The notes under the pieces were generated by a model. That model ran no database searches, was not told the origin of the DNA, and was given only the letters and a program-made list of their open reading frames with translations. This document shows, one piece after another, positions 49,052 through 60,728 of a stretch of 64,000 bases of DNA. The position numbers and the translations under genes are program-made. Where the stretch lies: positions 1 to 64,000 of the forward strand of contig FJUW01000037.1 in the NCBI GenBank assembly GCA_900074885.1, written 5' to 3'. This stretch comes from Rhynchosporium graminicola (taxonomy: Eukaryota; Ascomycota; Leotiomycetes; Helotiales; Ploettnerulaceae). How positions within the stretch are numbered: the first letter of the stretch is position 1; each line of letters begins with the position of its first letter.

Positions 49052-49842
49052 TGTGGTCGAGTTTGTGTAGAAGGGTGGGGTGACGACGTCGCGAGGGTCT
49101 CGATGGATTTTATGCCCAGGTCGTTTACGCACGACGATGGTGGAGGGGTGAAATTTTAAGCGAGAGTTCGGTCGAGCCCTAAAAAGTTCGCGGCAAAAGA
49201 TGAGATTGATAAACAAATTCAAATTAAGTCAAGTTTTATGTTAGTACTTGAAGTTTTGGGTTGTATTCTATGTTCTACGCCTCAATCGCGTGAGTCAGTA
49301 CTGTTATACAGGGCGGGTGGAGTTCTGAGTCTAAGAGCTCCAGCCATGCTCAACCACCATATCCAGCGCAGAAAACTGGTAACAGGTAAGAAGTGAAGTG
49401 TTAAAGTGGAAGTTTGCCATATTGATTGAAACTGAACTATCAGATTCATCGAAAATTTAATGGGAGGCATCAGGTGTATGTTTTCATCTTCAAACCTGGT
49501 AGAAAGGTTTGAGTCTTCTTATTCTCAAGCATCCCATAGCCGGGAACATGCAAGCCAGATCAAGAACGTCGATAGTAAACATGCCATGCAGTTACCTGTA
49601 CCTTCTACAGATGACGGATCGATATCCGTTCCGTTGGGTATCCCATGCATGTAAGAATGCCATAAGTCCTTTACGTGAACGCCAAAGTAGATACGTGACT
49701 TTCAAAGTCCCTATATATCAGACAAATACTCCAACTCCAATGCCAAAATGACATGAAATCCCTGGCTCGCTTTAAATGCTTCATGGAACTTCGCTATATT
49801 TCCAACAGATCTCCGATAGTAGATTCCATAGAAGTGTACTTC
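49052..49842. other. eIF3c promoter and spacer
   Basis: No gene seen. It contains the eIF3c upstream region (49052-49250). A CGTGACTTTCAAAG copy at about 49693 resembles the motif of the 31.3-kb repeat patch. Confidence 0.55.
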
Positions 49843-50400
49843 TCAGTCCTTCTTGAGCCAATCTGGATGCTCTGTTACCTTCCAAGTTTTGATTCCTTTA
49901 GGATTTTCCGTATGACTCTTTTTTGCTTGGTCCATAACCTTGATACTTTCATCAGCAGTCATCAAGCGGCGAAAATCCTGTACTTCTTGATTCGCAGTAT
50001 TGGCCGACTGGGAGAATTCGCGAAATAGAGTATCAGCTGCCTTTGATTAGCGGAGGTTACTTCAGAGTGCTAACTGAGGCCTGCTATTCAGATTTAGAAG
50101 TGGAAAGTGCTAAACATACGAGAAGGTTGTTTTGTGGTCAATGGAGCGATCAGCCTTGGTACAGTAGTTCTGAGTCCTCGAAGCTTGAGCATTGTCAGTT
50201 GAGAAGACCGGATGTAGTGGTTCGAAATGTAAATCAATCCTCACTTGAATGTGCATATCCTTCAGTGTCTTCATAGCTTCTTCAAGGCGTTCTTCGTCCC
50301 AAATCTCCTCTTCAGGAGAAGAAACTTGTAGTGCTTGTCCATTCTGGTTGGTGATTGACTCTGCTGGGGCTTGCAAAGTCGAAGGTTGACTTGACTCCAT
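49843..50400 (-). CDS. Small protein of unrecognised family (three exons)
   Basis: Exons 50245-50400, 50120-50183 and 49843-50036 keep frame and give 137 aa. The introns are 61 bp and 83 bp, with GTGAGG and GTATGT donors and branch-like AACTGAC and GCTAATC motifs. The protein begins MESSQPSTLQAPAE, with a predicted helix EEEIWDEERLEEAMKTLKDM (about residues 30-49). It continues LRGLRTTVPRLIAPLTTKQP, REFSQSANTANQEVQDFRRL, and ends VTEHPDWLKKD. The smooth frame through three exons and a sensible helical composition argue for a real gene, but no catalytic motif, signal peptide or membrane segment is visible and I cannot name the family. It is divergent from AAR2 (767 bp between starts). Confidence 0.68.
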
Positions 50401-51167
50401 CTTTACGCCCAACTTAGCTTGTAAGCTGCTAGATTATAGATCGCCGTTTGTACTATTGAAAGTCAGGATTCCAAAGTTGATATTTGACGCCAACCGAGAG
50501 CAGGGCAGTGCATAAAGGAACGCGAGGACGAGTTTGATATCTCCAGGATCATTAGAAATGGTGGGGTTTGAGTGAGACCGAAGACTGTGTGATAACTGAA
50601 ATGGCGTACGGACATGCAGGGTACCTGGTAGTTCCCCTGTATTCAACACCTACCTAGCTACGCTAAAATCCTTAGTCAAATCCCAATATAAATCTCCAGC
50701 TGTGAGGCTCTTTGTCCTGCCATGCATGCCCATGCCCTGAATGTCAAAAGGTTTGCCAGCAATACCTGTACGATAATGCTGCTAGACCTTTGTATACAGG
50801 CAAGCATATAATCAATCTAGTGTAGTGCACCACGACCACATTTTTGTTTTCTTCATAGGTCCTATAAGTCCTTCGCTCCCGATTACCAACACTACTACAA
50901 TTTATTGTCGCAGCCGCCAAAACTCGTGATATCAGGTGGGTTTTCTTCTTCTTCTGGTCTCATCGAATTATCGAAGAAACACCCGAATCTCCTCAGGATC
51001 AGGGACGTATTCGAGAATCAGGTATCAATTTTTATTATTGGGCGAGGCTATTCGAAGGTGAATTCGAGCGTAAATATTCTCTTCCCACAAATCAAATATT
51101 GTTCTAAACCAGACCCCAAACTTCCACCCCTCGTCTTCTCTCAACATTGCCCCATCTTGCTAATACC
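50401..51167. promoter_or_regulatory. Divergent intergenic region of the 137-aa gene and AAR2
   Basis: 767 bp, pyrimidine-rich just before the AAR2 ATG (TACCATGGCG, a good Kozak-like context). No further gene is visible. Confidence 0.45.
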
Positions 51168-53296
51168 ATGGCGCAATTCACAGAAGATCCATTCATCGAC
51201 GACGATAATTCGAGCAAGAAAAGACACTCAATGGATTCCGACTCTGCGTTTACAGCGACCCCTTTGGTTGCTCTCTCGAAGGCGCCTACTAGCAATTTCG
51301 AAGAATCACCAGCAAAGACAAATTCTACATTCATTCAGGTTGGCTTATCTCCTGTCTAACAACTTTTCCTTCCCTTCTATTTCCATCAATCATTGTGACT
51401 TCTAGAACAGCATACTGAGATGCCAAACAGAACCAAATCTCCATTCAACGAAGTCCGTCGACCGTCAAAGACCATGCGTCTGCCCTCTCCCGGTGGGTTA
51501 TTAATGAGCGGAAACGTTGTTTCTTGGAGCCTCCTCCCCTACCAGATTGTCGCTTTGAGCCTAGAGAGTACTACTGACTATGACTTTTAGAAGTCTTTCC
51601 GCCAAATCAAACAGCAGCTATGAAGTTTCGCAGCCCGCCATCGCTACCGTGCTGAGCGCGTACCCTGAGATCGACCAAAGTGAAGCTTACCAGGAGGCCC
51701 GGGGACGTGATTCTCGTGAGGGTGGTGACTCTGATGCCAGCATCATGACCAACAGAAAGTGCAATCTCTCACACTCTTCTTCTGAGCGATCAATCAAATC
51801 AAACAAATCTGTCCGTTCTATGCAAGCTATTGGAACTCACTCCTTTGGCAGTCTCCGGGTCCATTCGCCTTCACCAACCCGTGCTCTAAATATCGAGGGA
51901 CTCGAATTTCTCAAAACAGGCGATGTTGTGGTAGTCAGAGACATTCCAATTGGTGTAGTCTTTGGCTATGACACCATGAGCTTTACGATCAAGCAGGAAG
52001 GCGTCTTTGAAGGTGTTAAGAATCTCAACCCTGGTGCTCATTTCGTGTGGGCCGGAACATCTGATGGATCACTTCGGACTGGTTTCTGGCTTATGTCTTC
52101 CAAGCTTACGTCTGATGAGTATGGCGAGATCATTGTCAAGAGATGGGACAAATATAACGAAGTTCTGGTCGAGTAAGCTAGCCTTTGTTTCCGATGTCTT
52201 CAGTGTGGCGTATTGTTCGAAACTGACTACGTATAGCGAGGTCAGTGTTGCTGAGATTCGGATCCAAGAGAAGTGTCTTCCTGAGATTGCCGACAAGCTC
52301 CAAGCCTACACGGTTAAGCATGATGGCATCAACGATCCGGCTATCTGGACCCGATTGACTTCCTGCATGAAGGCTGCATTTCTGAATAAGGTTACTGGTC
52401 AAAAGGAGTGGAACCATTGGCAAGTATCTTCTAATCACGACTACAAGAACACCAACGGTATTGCTGGAGCCAATGCTCGAGATTTCGGTAAAGATGAGGT
52501 TCTCGACTTCGTCTTCCCTAAGCATGGCCGTACCTTCTCTGCCAGTTCGCATGGACGAGATCGGACCGAACAAGCTATGGATACCAGTGCTCATATTGCG
52601 GGTGTCATCACAGGCTCTTGCACCCACGAGGATACAGACGAGATTATCGGAGAGCTACAGTTCTGCTTTCTTACCGGCATGATGCTTGGCAACATTGCGT
52701 GCATGGAACAATGGGCTCATGTCGTAAAGGTCATGTTCCGTGCTTTCAAGATTGTGATGGATCTTCCGTCCCTCTTCAGAAAGTTTATTCAGGCTGTCCA
52801 TGCTCAATTTCTCTACGATGGTATCGGAATCGAGGGAAGTATTTTTGACGCCGATTCAAGCCTTGAGCATGACTTGAAGAACATTCTGATAGTCTTTAAA
52901 TCTCGACTTGATGAGCAATTGCTTCAGGCACAAACTCGTCTTACTCCAGAGCAGAAGTCCGTCGGTGATGCTTTTGCTGAATTCGAGTCATTCCTCTGGA
53001 AATGGCGTGGTGGTTGGGATCTCCGGGGCAATTACGTCAAATCGGGCCAAATCCAGCTTGAAGATGGAGAATTCGTTCATGCCGAGATGCGAGACTTCGA
53101 GGCTGAGGACGAGCGAGGCGGTACGTTATACCTCCCCTTCGACTAATTCGAGCTCCAAATTCTGTAATATGTCTTCTTTCCCAATCCTGTAGATGGTGAT
53201 GATAAGCTGATCCCACCCTCCTCACCAACAGAGTTCGCACCGGCGGTTGTGCAACTAGACGATGACGGCCGAGAGATTGGGCTCGTGAGCTTCTAG
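51168..53296 (+). CDS. AAR2: AAR2-domain splicing factor (U5 snRNP assembly)
   Basis: AAR2 holds Prp8 in a cytoplasmic U5 snRNP precursor. Firm exons are 51565-52172, 52237-53120 and 53193-53296, ending DDDGREIGLVSF. The first exon is probably 51168-51338 (MAQFTEDPFIDDD...TFIQ). A second exon at about 51411-51515 links them in frame, but these two junctions are uncertain. This model has 623 aa, longer than yeast AAR2 (355 aa) because of a Ser-rich N-terminal extension of about 200 residues (HSSSERSIKSNKSVRS). The AAR2 fold begins at TGDVVVVRDIPIGVVFGYD and continues with GVKNLNPGAHFVWAG and LRTGFWLM. The helical C-terminal domain follows (GELQFCFLTGMMLGNIACMEQ). Confidence 0.85.
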
Positions 53297-54187
53297 ATCT
53301 GCGATTCTAATCCGATTGGGTGCTCTTAGGAAAAGAGAAGCGTCGAAATCGCCAGAACAAGTCTCGCTCTTCAGCAGCAGCCAGCTGGTCATTCTAATTC
53401 GACTTTGTTCATATGTCAGCCTTCGAATGTCATGCAATACACCTACGACTTCTCTTTTCTTACGACTAACGGTACTTAATGGTTCACGCAGCTTACGACT
53501 TTCATGAGGCAGGATAGTGTAACTGGGACGGGTTTCATTGGGTGGGTGTTCGGATGATACGCATTTCCATAGGCGTTATTAAGGCTCTGTTTAATCCTCC
53601 TTTCAATGGATATGAACAAGGGAGATGGCGTTGAATGGATGTTAGAGGCTAGCCATATCAGTGTCCAGCAAGGAGACCAAGCTCCGAGACCATGGAAAAT
53701 CAATGAAGTCAATTCCTATTACAATATTGGGATGCTCATGTAATCTCGGGACACTCAAGCAGTCTCAGTGAAGTCATGTTGTACTTTCGTGATTTTGGCA
53801 ATATTTGAAGTACTTGCCCAGGAAGGCCTTAAGATCTTGAAGCAAGGTAGTGCATTGGCCTTTAAAACGAGGTATGGGTTCACTGGAAATAAAATTTTGG
53901 GCTGAATTGCTAACAGAAACGATACCTCGGGTCGAATGAGATAAGATGGGCTTCTGATGGTCATTTGGCGCTACCTCGCAATTCTAGAAGTAGCTTTTTT
54001 TATGTCACTTATTTTCAAAACGAAGACGCTGTACAGGATCATGGAGTTTCTACTGTTGCACTAAGTGACTTATGTGACACATGAGAGCAAATTGAAGGCC
54101 AGGCAAAAAAATGCCGTCCCTCGCGTTGGTGTCAATCCCACAGCGAAAACCAAGCCCTTGTACCATCCAACACATACAAGAGTATGC
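53297..54187. other. Spacer between convergent AAR2 and RPS14
   Basis: No gene. AT-rich patch at 53750-54070 with a TTCGTGATTTTGGCAA string that may be related to the CGTGAC repeats. It should contain the 3' UTRs of both flanking genes. Confidence 0.55.
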
Positions 54188-54900
<713 letters not shown>

Positions 54901-55195
54901 TTTGGTTGATGTGAGATTGAGTTGTGGTTGTCGTATTCGCCCAAGTCAAAAAGTTCGCGATCAGTTTGCAGCAGTGTGCGGTAAGCGAGACAAGCGCTAC
55001 TACCACTCCACACTAGCGTCAATTGTTAGCGCGGCTGAACTTTTCTCTACCTCTTGTTCAAGCTCTCATTTACTTCGTCTCTATCCATCTTCAATTATTC
55101 AACAACACCTTTAGGCAACGCAACTTGTCTTGATAGCTTGTGAAACTGATCACTGTATCATGTGAACGCTGTCTGCAGAGAGGACATTGGACACA
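54901..55195. promoter_or_regulatory. Shared divergent promoter region of RPS14 and TYR1
   Basis: 295 bp between the two start codons, with pyrimidine-rich stretches (CTCTACCTCTTGTTC, CTATCCATCTTC) typical of fungal promoter or leader DNA. No individual site is assigned. Confidence 0.5.
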
Positions 55196-57013
55196 ATGGC
55201 CGCGCGATACTCAGCAAACATGGCCGGCACTACCGCTTTGGGCAAGATAGTCGCGGACCATTTCACCGTTGGCATTATTGGCTTGGGGGACATGGGCAAG
55301 ATGTATGCCCGGAGGCTCAGCGCTGCAGGATGGAGGTAAATTTCCTTTCGATCCTCCATCGTTGAGCCAGAAATTATTCATGGTAAGCTCCCTTCTTTCG
55401 TTCTATTCCTTCACTTTCATGATGACAAGAGTGCATTTGGCTCGAGTATTGTCTTCATCTGGCTTGACTACCATTCTGGTACCAAGTTGGCGGCTGACTG
55501 TCACTGATGAAAAACCCCAGCTACCTTAATTTTATTTGTCTGAAATTTTTTCTCTCACAGCCACATTCGAATCTCTTGGGATACACAAAAGCTAATGGAA
55601 TGCCATTCAGGCTCGCGACTTGCACCCAAAACGGAGACTGATAAGGGATAGGGTGAATGCCTGTGATAGGGAGGAGAAGTACGAAGGACTTCGTGAGGAA
55701 TTTGCAAACCAAGTAATACCTTCGCAGATATGTAGCGCCTTTCTCAACAAGTGCTGAGAAGTCCATAGAAACAAATCAAGATATTTCCCAATGGCCATCT
55801 CGTCTCAAGAGCAAGTGACTATATCATCTACAATGTTGAAGCTGCTTCGATTGATAAAGTTGTTGAACAATACGGACCATGTATGCACTGTTGATACCCA
55901 ACAGTACCTAGTACTAATTCCCTACAGCTACGAAGCAAGGTGCAATTGTCGGGGGTCAAACGTCATGCAAAGCTCCTGAGATTGCTGCGTTCGAAAAGCA
56001 TCTCCCTACAGACGTGGATATTGTTTCCTGCCACTCCCTTCATGGTCCAAATGTTGACCCCAGAGGCCAGCCACTCGTCAGAAAACCCAGATACTCTCCT
56101 TCGCTCCGATCTAACTCTTCCACAGGTTTTAATCAAACATCGTGCTTCTCAAGCAAGCTTCGATAAAGTCGAGCATGTTCTCTCCTGCCTCGGATCCAAA
56201 CATGTCTACTTATCAGCCAGCAAACACGACCGCATCACCGCCGACACCCAAGCCGTAACCCACGCGGCATTCCTCAGCATGGGCAAAGCCTGGCACGCGA
56301 ACGAGCAATTTCCCTGGGAGATAGCCCGCTACGTCGGCGGCATCGAGAACGTTAAGATCAACTTGACTCTCCGCATCTACTCTCAAAAATGGCACGTCTA
56401 CGCCGGCCTAGCCATCCTAAATCCCTACGCCAAAGAGCAGATCAAGCAATACGCACAATCAGTCACTGATCTCTACAAATTGATGCTTGGAGGACATCGT
56501 GAGGAGCTAGAAGAGAGAATCACCAAAGCTGGAGCTAAAGTCTTCCCAACGCAAAGCTGGGATGAAGAACTCCTCCTCAAAGATGAAGTGCTTGATCGCT
56601 TCTCTCTAGGCAAGAAACCAGAGACCCCCCTTCCAAACAACCATCTCAGCCTCCTGGCCATGGTAGATTGTTGGTCTCAAATGGGCATTGTTCCTTACGA
56701 GCACATGATCTGCTCAACTCCTCTCTTCCGTCTCTGGCTTGGTGTCACAGAGTACCTATTCCGCAAACCAGCTCTGCTCAACGATGTTATACGTGTTGCG
56801 ATTGAGGATAACACGTTCCGATCTGACGATTTGGAGTTTACGTTTGCGGCAAGAGGTTGGAGTGAGTGCGTTGCTTTTGGAGATTTTGAGGGCTATAGAG
56901 ATCGGTTCCAGAGTACGCAAAAGTTCTTTGAGCCTAGGTTTGCCGATGCTACAAAAGTCGGAAATGAAATGATCAAGACTATTCTGGAGAATACCAGGAA
57001 GCATGGAGGATAG
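55196..57013 (+). CDS. TYR1: Prephenate dehydrogenase (NADP+)
   Basis: Converts prephenate to 4-hydroxyphenylpyruvate in tyrosine biosynthesis. Five exons (55196-55335, 55652-55712, 55781-55880, 55928-56076, 56126-57013) give 445 aa; yeast Tyr1 has 452. The NADP-binding Rossmann motif is VGIIGLGDMGKMYARRL (about residues 25-41). NACDREEKY, GHLVSRASDYIIYNVEA and GAIVGGQTSCKAPE follow. The substrate-site segment is DIVSCHSLHGPNVDPRGQPL. The helical C-terminal domain contains ADTQAVTHAAFLSMGKAW and the IENVKINLTLRIYSQKWHVYAGLAI region. The first intron is 316 bp, unusually long for this window; the others are 47-68 bp. Convergent with RPS16. Confidence 0.95.
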
Positions 57014-57482
57014 GGTGGCTCACGTTGTTGTTTGCTTGTAGTAGTTTGTCGACTCCTCTTGGGTCTGCAATAACATTGCTACTTTGAAGCAGACCTTCTC
57101 GATTTCGCATGGACTTTGCCGCTTTCGACAAGCAAGTTTGTCGTACCCGTAGATTTCAAGTCGTAACACTGCAGGAACAAATTTTCAAGCTGCAAGGGGC
57201 GTTTCTCTGAATCCAAGGTCGCTGTCTTCGGATTAAATCGTGTGCCGGATCGAACATCAAGCCCAGAATTCTCCTGATACCTACCTGCAGCTAGCCGCTC
57301 CCAGATCTAACATTACGTCACTCGAAAAACGTATCATTCTTGTTTGTAATTCTCTGTATTGCCAGGTAGAAGCTTGATTATTTTCTCAAAATCCTACAGC
57401 CAGCACAAAAGGCAGAGCCCATCCATTGCAAATGCAGTAGAAACCATTCTCCAAATCCCAGACCCCACAAACTTCCCATCCT
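57014..57482. other. Spacer between convergent TYR1 and RPS16
   Basis: 469 bp, no gene. A continuous minus frame running from RPS16 into this region is intron read-through, not coding. Confidence 0.65.
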
Positions 57483-58095
57483 TTAACGGTAAGACTTTTG
57501 GTATCTGGCTCTGGCTCCGGGACCTGTGACACATGTTAGAAATGTCGCACCCTGTTCCGGAATCGTGAAACCCACCTCCAAACTTCTTTGGCTCGCAACG
57601 TCTGTTATCCGCGACCAACAACGTACGATCGTATGCGACAAGGGCTTGCTTCAGGGTGTTCTTGGAGTGCTCATCGACGAACTTCTGGTAGTATGCAACG
57701 ATGGACTTGCTGATGGCTTGGCGGATGGCGTAGACCTGGGACGTGTGTCCACCACCGGTAACGCGAACTCGAATGTCTACGTGAGAGAACTTCTCAAGGC
57801 CAACGATGAGGAGGGGCTCGTAGACCTTGAATCGCAAGATCTCTGGTTGAACGAGGCTGAGGGGTCTGCCATTAACCTTGACGAGTCCTTTTCCTGCCTA
57901 TTTCCAACATGTTGTCAGTATTGTTCTGAATGCGCGCGTAATTATCGTAGTCGTATCTGTTCGTTCGTACCTTGCAGTGGGCGACGGCCGTAGCTGTTGA
58001 GCATTTTGTCAGCACTTCCCTCTATCCCATTTTCGTATATGGAGCCTACCTGTCTTCTTCTTGCCGAAGCATTGAACGCTCTGAGAGGTGGCCAT
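57483..58095 (-). CDS. RPS16: 40S ribosomal protein S16 (uS9)
   Basis: Small-subunit protein whose C-terminal tail reaches the decoding centre. Four exons (58050-58095, 57971-57993, 57576-57897, 57483-57523) give 143 aa, the family length. Visible are [72 protein letters not shown] and CEPKKFGG. The final 41-nt exon encodes [12 protein letters not shown], the invariant uS9 tail with terminal Arg. Without this exon the reading frame runs to a false stop at 57394. One internal exon is only 23 nt. Divergent from SNF8 with 206 bp between start codons. Confidence 0.97.
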
Positions 58096-58301
58096 GATTG
58101 CGTGTTTGTCGAAAGGAAATGTCGTGAGTCGTCGTCGTGAGATCAAATGTCCTTCGCTAATTTTGCAAATTCCGTGTGTGTTGGACGCTAAGGCTAAGCG
58201 GCCGTCACCCACGGATTAAGGTATTGCCGCCCCGTTTATCGACTTCCGCATACCTGCTTATCAGCATCTCAGAACTCCATGCTTCAGCAACCATTTCACT
58301 G
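58096..58301. promoter_or_regulatory. Compact divergent promoter region of RPS16 and SNF8
   Basis: Only 206 bp lie between start codons, so transcription start sites of a highly expressed ribosomal gene and an ESCRT gene must be very close. I see no TATA box that I would defend. Confidence 0.5.
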
Positions 58302-59116
58302 ATGTCCCGCAAAGGTGTAGGTCTTGCGGCCTTTGATCGTTCCCGAATAACGTCTGCTCAATATGCCTCTCATGGAAACAACTTACGGAGTTCTCACTCG
58401 ACCTCTCTGGCCACGCAACTCTCCGTATTCCGATCCCTCCTACAGCAGTTCGCTCAGACTCATGCAAAGGACATCCGTTCAAATCCCAGTTTTCGTGCCG
58501 AGTTTGCGCGCATGTGTGCTGCAATCGGAGTAGACCCTTTGGCAAACAGTAGCGGAGCTGGGGGTAAGGAGGGAGGAGGAAGTTTTTGGTCACAATTACT
58601 CGGAGGAAGTGTAAATGACTTCTACTTTGAGTTGGCTGTGAGAGTTGTTGAGGTCTGCGGAGCAACAAGAGAGGAAAATGGCGGGCTTATTGGAGTCAAG
58701 GAGGTAAGGGATCGCATCATGAAGACGAGAGTTGAGGGAAGTGCAGAGATTACAGAGTAAGTGGTTTTGAAGCTGTCAAATGTGTTGATCTGACTGTTTT
58801 CAGGGATGATGTTCTTCGCGCCGTTGACACTCTGAAACCTCTTGGATCTTCATATTCTACTCTTAGATTTGGTCATAAAACTTACATTCGTTCGGTACCT
58901 AAGGAGCTTAACACGGACCAAAGTGCTGTCCTGGAAGCAGCACAATTACTTGGATATGTTAGCGTATCGATGCTGATGGTAAATCTTCGTTGGCCAAGAG
59001 CAAGATCAAAAACTGCCATTGATGATTTGGTCTCCGAGGGTATGCTTTGGGTGGATCAGCAATGTGAGGAATGGGAATATTGGAGTCCTGGATTCATGCT
59101 AGAGGCGGATGGTTGA
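58302..59116 (+). CDS. SNF8: ESCRT-II subunit Vps22/SNF8 (EAP30 family)
   Basis: Part of ESCRT-II (Vps22, Vps25, Vps36), which sorts ubiquitinated cargo into multivesicular endosomes. Two exons (58302-58756, 58804-59116) give 255 aa. MSRKGVGLAAFDRS is the conserved start. A helical hairpin follows (TQLSVFRSLLQQFAQTHAKD), then RAEFARMCAAIGVDPLAN. Two winged-helix domains include FWSQLLGGSVNDFYFELAVR, GGLIGVKEVRDRI, and the C-terminal AIDDLVSEGMLWVD and WEYWSPGF. Length and domain order fit the family. No oddities. Confidence 0.95.
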
Positions 59117-60728
59117 AGCTGTGTCAGCTGAATATGGTCACATTACTCAGTGAGCCAAGTTTCACACTATCGTATCACTTTGAAATGACACTCGTGCCGG
59201 GTAGTTGGAGTCACATTTGACTGAAATAGCTTGAGCTGAAGAGGAGAACCACGGGCGGACGTATCAGGCTACAGAAGCTTCGTCGCCTTGGCTAATCATT
59301 GTCGAAGTAAGAGAATGCTTGAGGCACGCACATCCACCTTAGATGTTCGCACCTTCTGCTATGCATTTATGGAGAAATGTATCGAATTGGTTACTTCCGA
59401 CGTCGCCAGTAGCTACAACTGTAGAAATTTCCAATTTGTAATCCGGCAGAACCTTCAAAGTTCAACAAGTTATCGGCCATGATCCACGCATTCACCACAC
59501 TGCCAACAGAATTGCCACAAGGAGAAGAAACCGTCCGAAGCCTGTATCAGGCCGAGAGTGACCTCCATGGCGGCGCTTAATCCAGTTGATGATCGCATAT
59601 ATTATCATTACAACCGACGTCATCAACCAGTCCCCCTTCCCAATAATCTTTCATAAGGAAGACAAGGAGCATGGAAGCCGTTCCACCTTTACCATTTGAT
59701 TTCAAAAGGAATCGCCCGCCAGACATATCACGCTACCAACGTCCCATCAGAGGGTAAAGCCTGTGGACTCGTTCCTGCCCACGTGTCCAATCATAGTATG
59801 TTCCCCCTTTTTCAAACTTTTCTCAAAGGAGCCACGATTGATATACATTGTTTAGACAATGCGGCGGCGCCCGGGTTCGTAAACAAGGTCTCCGGTATCT
59901 GACTTAAACCGTATTTGGCTTGGTTTGAAGATCGTTACGTTATCAAAGTCATATCGGATCTGTGGTTGTTAGCTCGGTCGCAGGCTCGACCATGTACACA
60001 TTGGTCAATTTTCATAGGCATTACATGTTTTGTTATCAGCCTGGAACCCTGTTCAAAGTTTCCGCGCCCTCAGTCGCGTTCAATTGCTCGTCCGCTAGAC
60101 TGTTGGTGTCTTCCAGGCTCATGTGCCGCAATACGCACTAAACTCCTCTTTAGTTGGAACCACGAGTATATCCCTCCCTTGCCAAAAGATATTATTTGCA
60201 AGGCAATAACGTGGGCAGTGCCAGGGCTCAATTTTCAATTCCCAAGATCTCAAGTACTTTGAGACATAATGGTGTGGCCAGCGTGCGCGCGCTTTTACAC
60301 AGACATTGGAAGGCTATCTTACGTCGAGGAAACCAAAACGGTAAGCTGTAGGCGAACTCTATGTGACTTGAAACTTTGCCAATGTGAACATGAACAAGAT
60401 CCTAAGATCTAGTATGGAGATATAGATGAACTGAACCCGGCAAGCAAGGACTGGCAAGGAATATAAATGATAAAAGTTCGTCCATCTCTCAAGATGAATT
60501 CTGAAGGTCTATCAAACGTCCTGGTGGGGTAGAAGTGAGAGTTTTTACTCTCAACCCACTTGATTTGTACGTTGGTTATAAGTAGCGAATTTTCATAATT
60601 CAATAGGCGGAAAAGGAAACCTAAACTTGAGAGATGAGAGAGTGATTACATAAGCCACAATAGTGTCACCAGATCTAGATCGTCAAGACATCAACTGTCA
60701 CCAAAGCACTCAAATAACTCCTGAAATA
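59117..60728. other. 1.6-kb intergenic stretch, no gene seen
   Basis: Short frames only (115 codons at most, 59915-60262), without family resemblance or splice-supported extension. Normal CA/TG content, so not a RIP island. It includes the THI20 promoter; I found no CUGAGA-type TPP riboswitch core upstream of THI20. Confidence 0.55.

Noticed and set aside
57394..57482. Extension of the RPS16 frame to 57394
   Set aside because: This is read-through of the last intron; the true tail RYQKSYR is encoded at 57483-57523.
59915..60262. 115-codon plus frame
   Set aside because: No splice extension and no family resemblance.
60600..60728. TPP riboswitch upstream of THI20
   Set aside because: Looked for because thiamine genes in fungi can carry one; no CUGAGA core or partner helix found.
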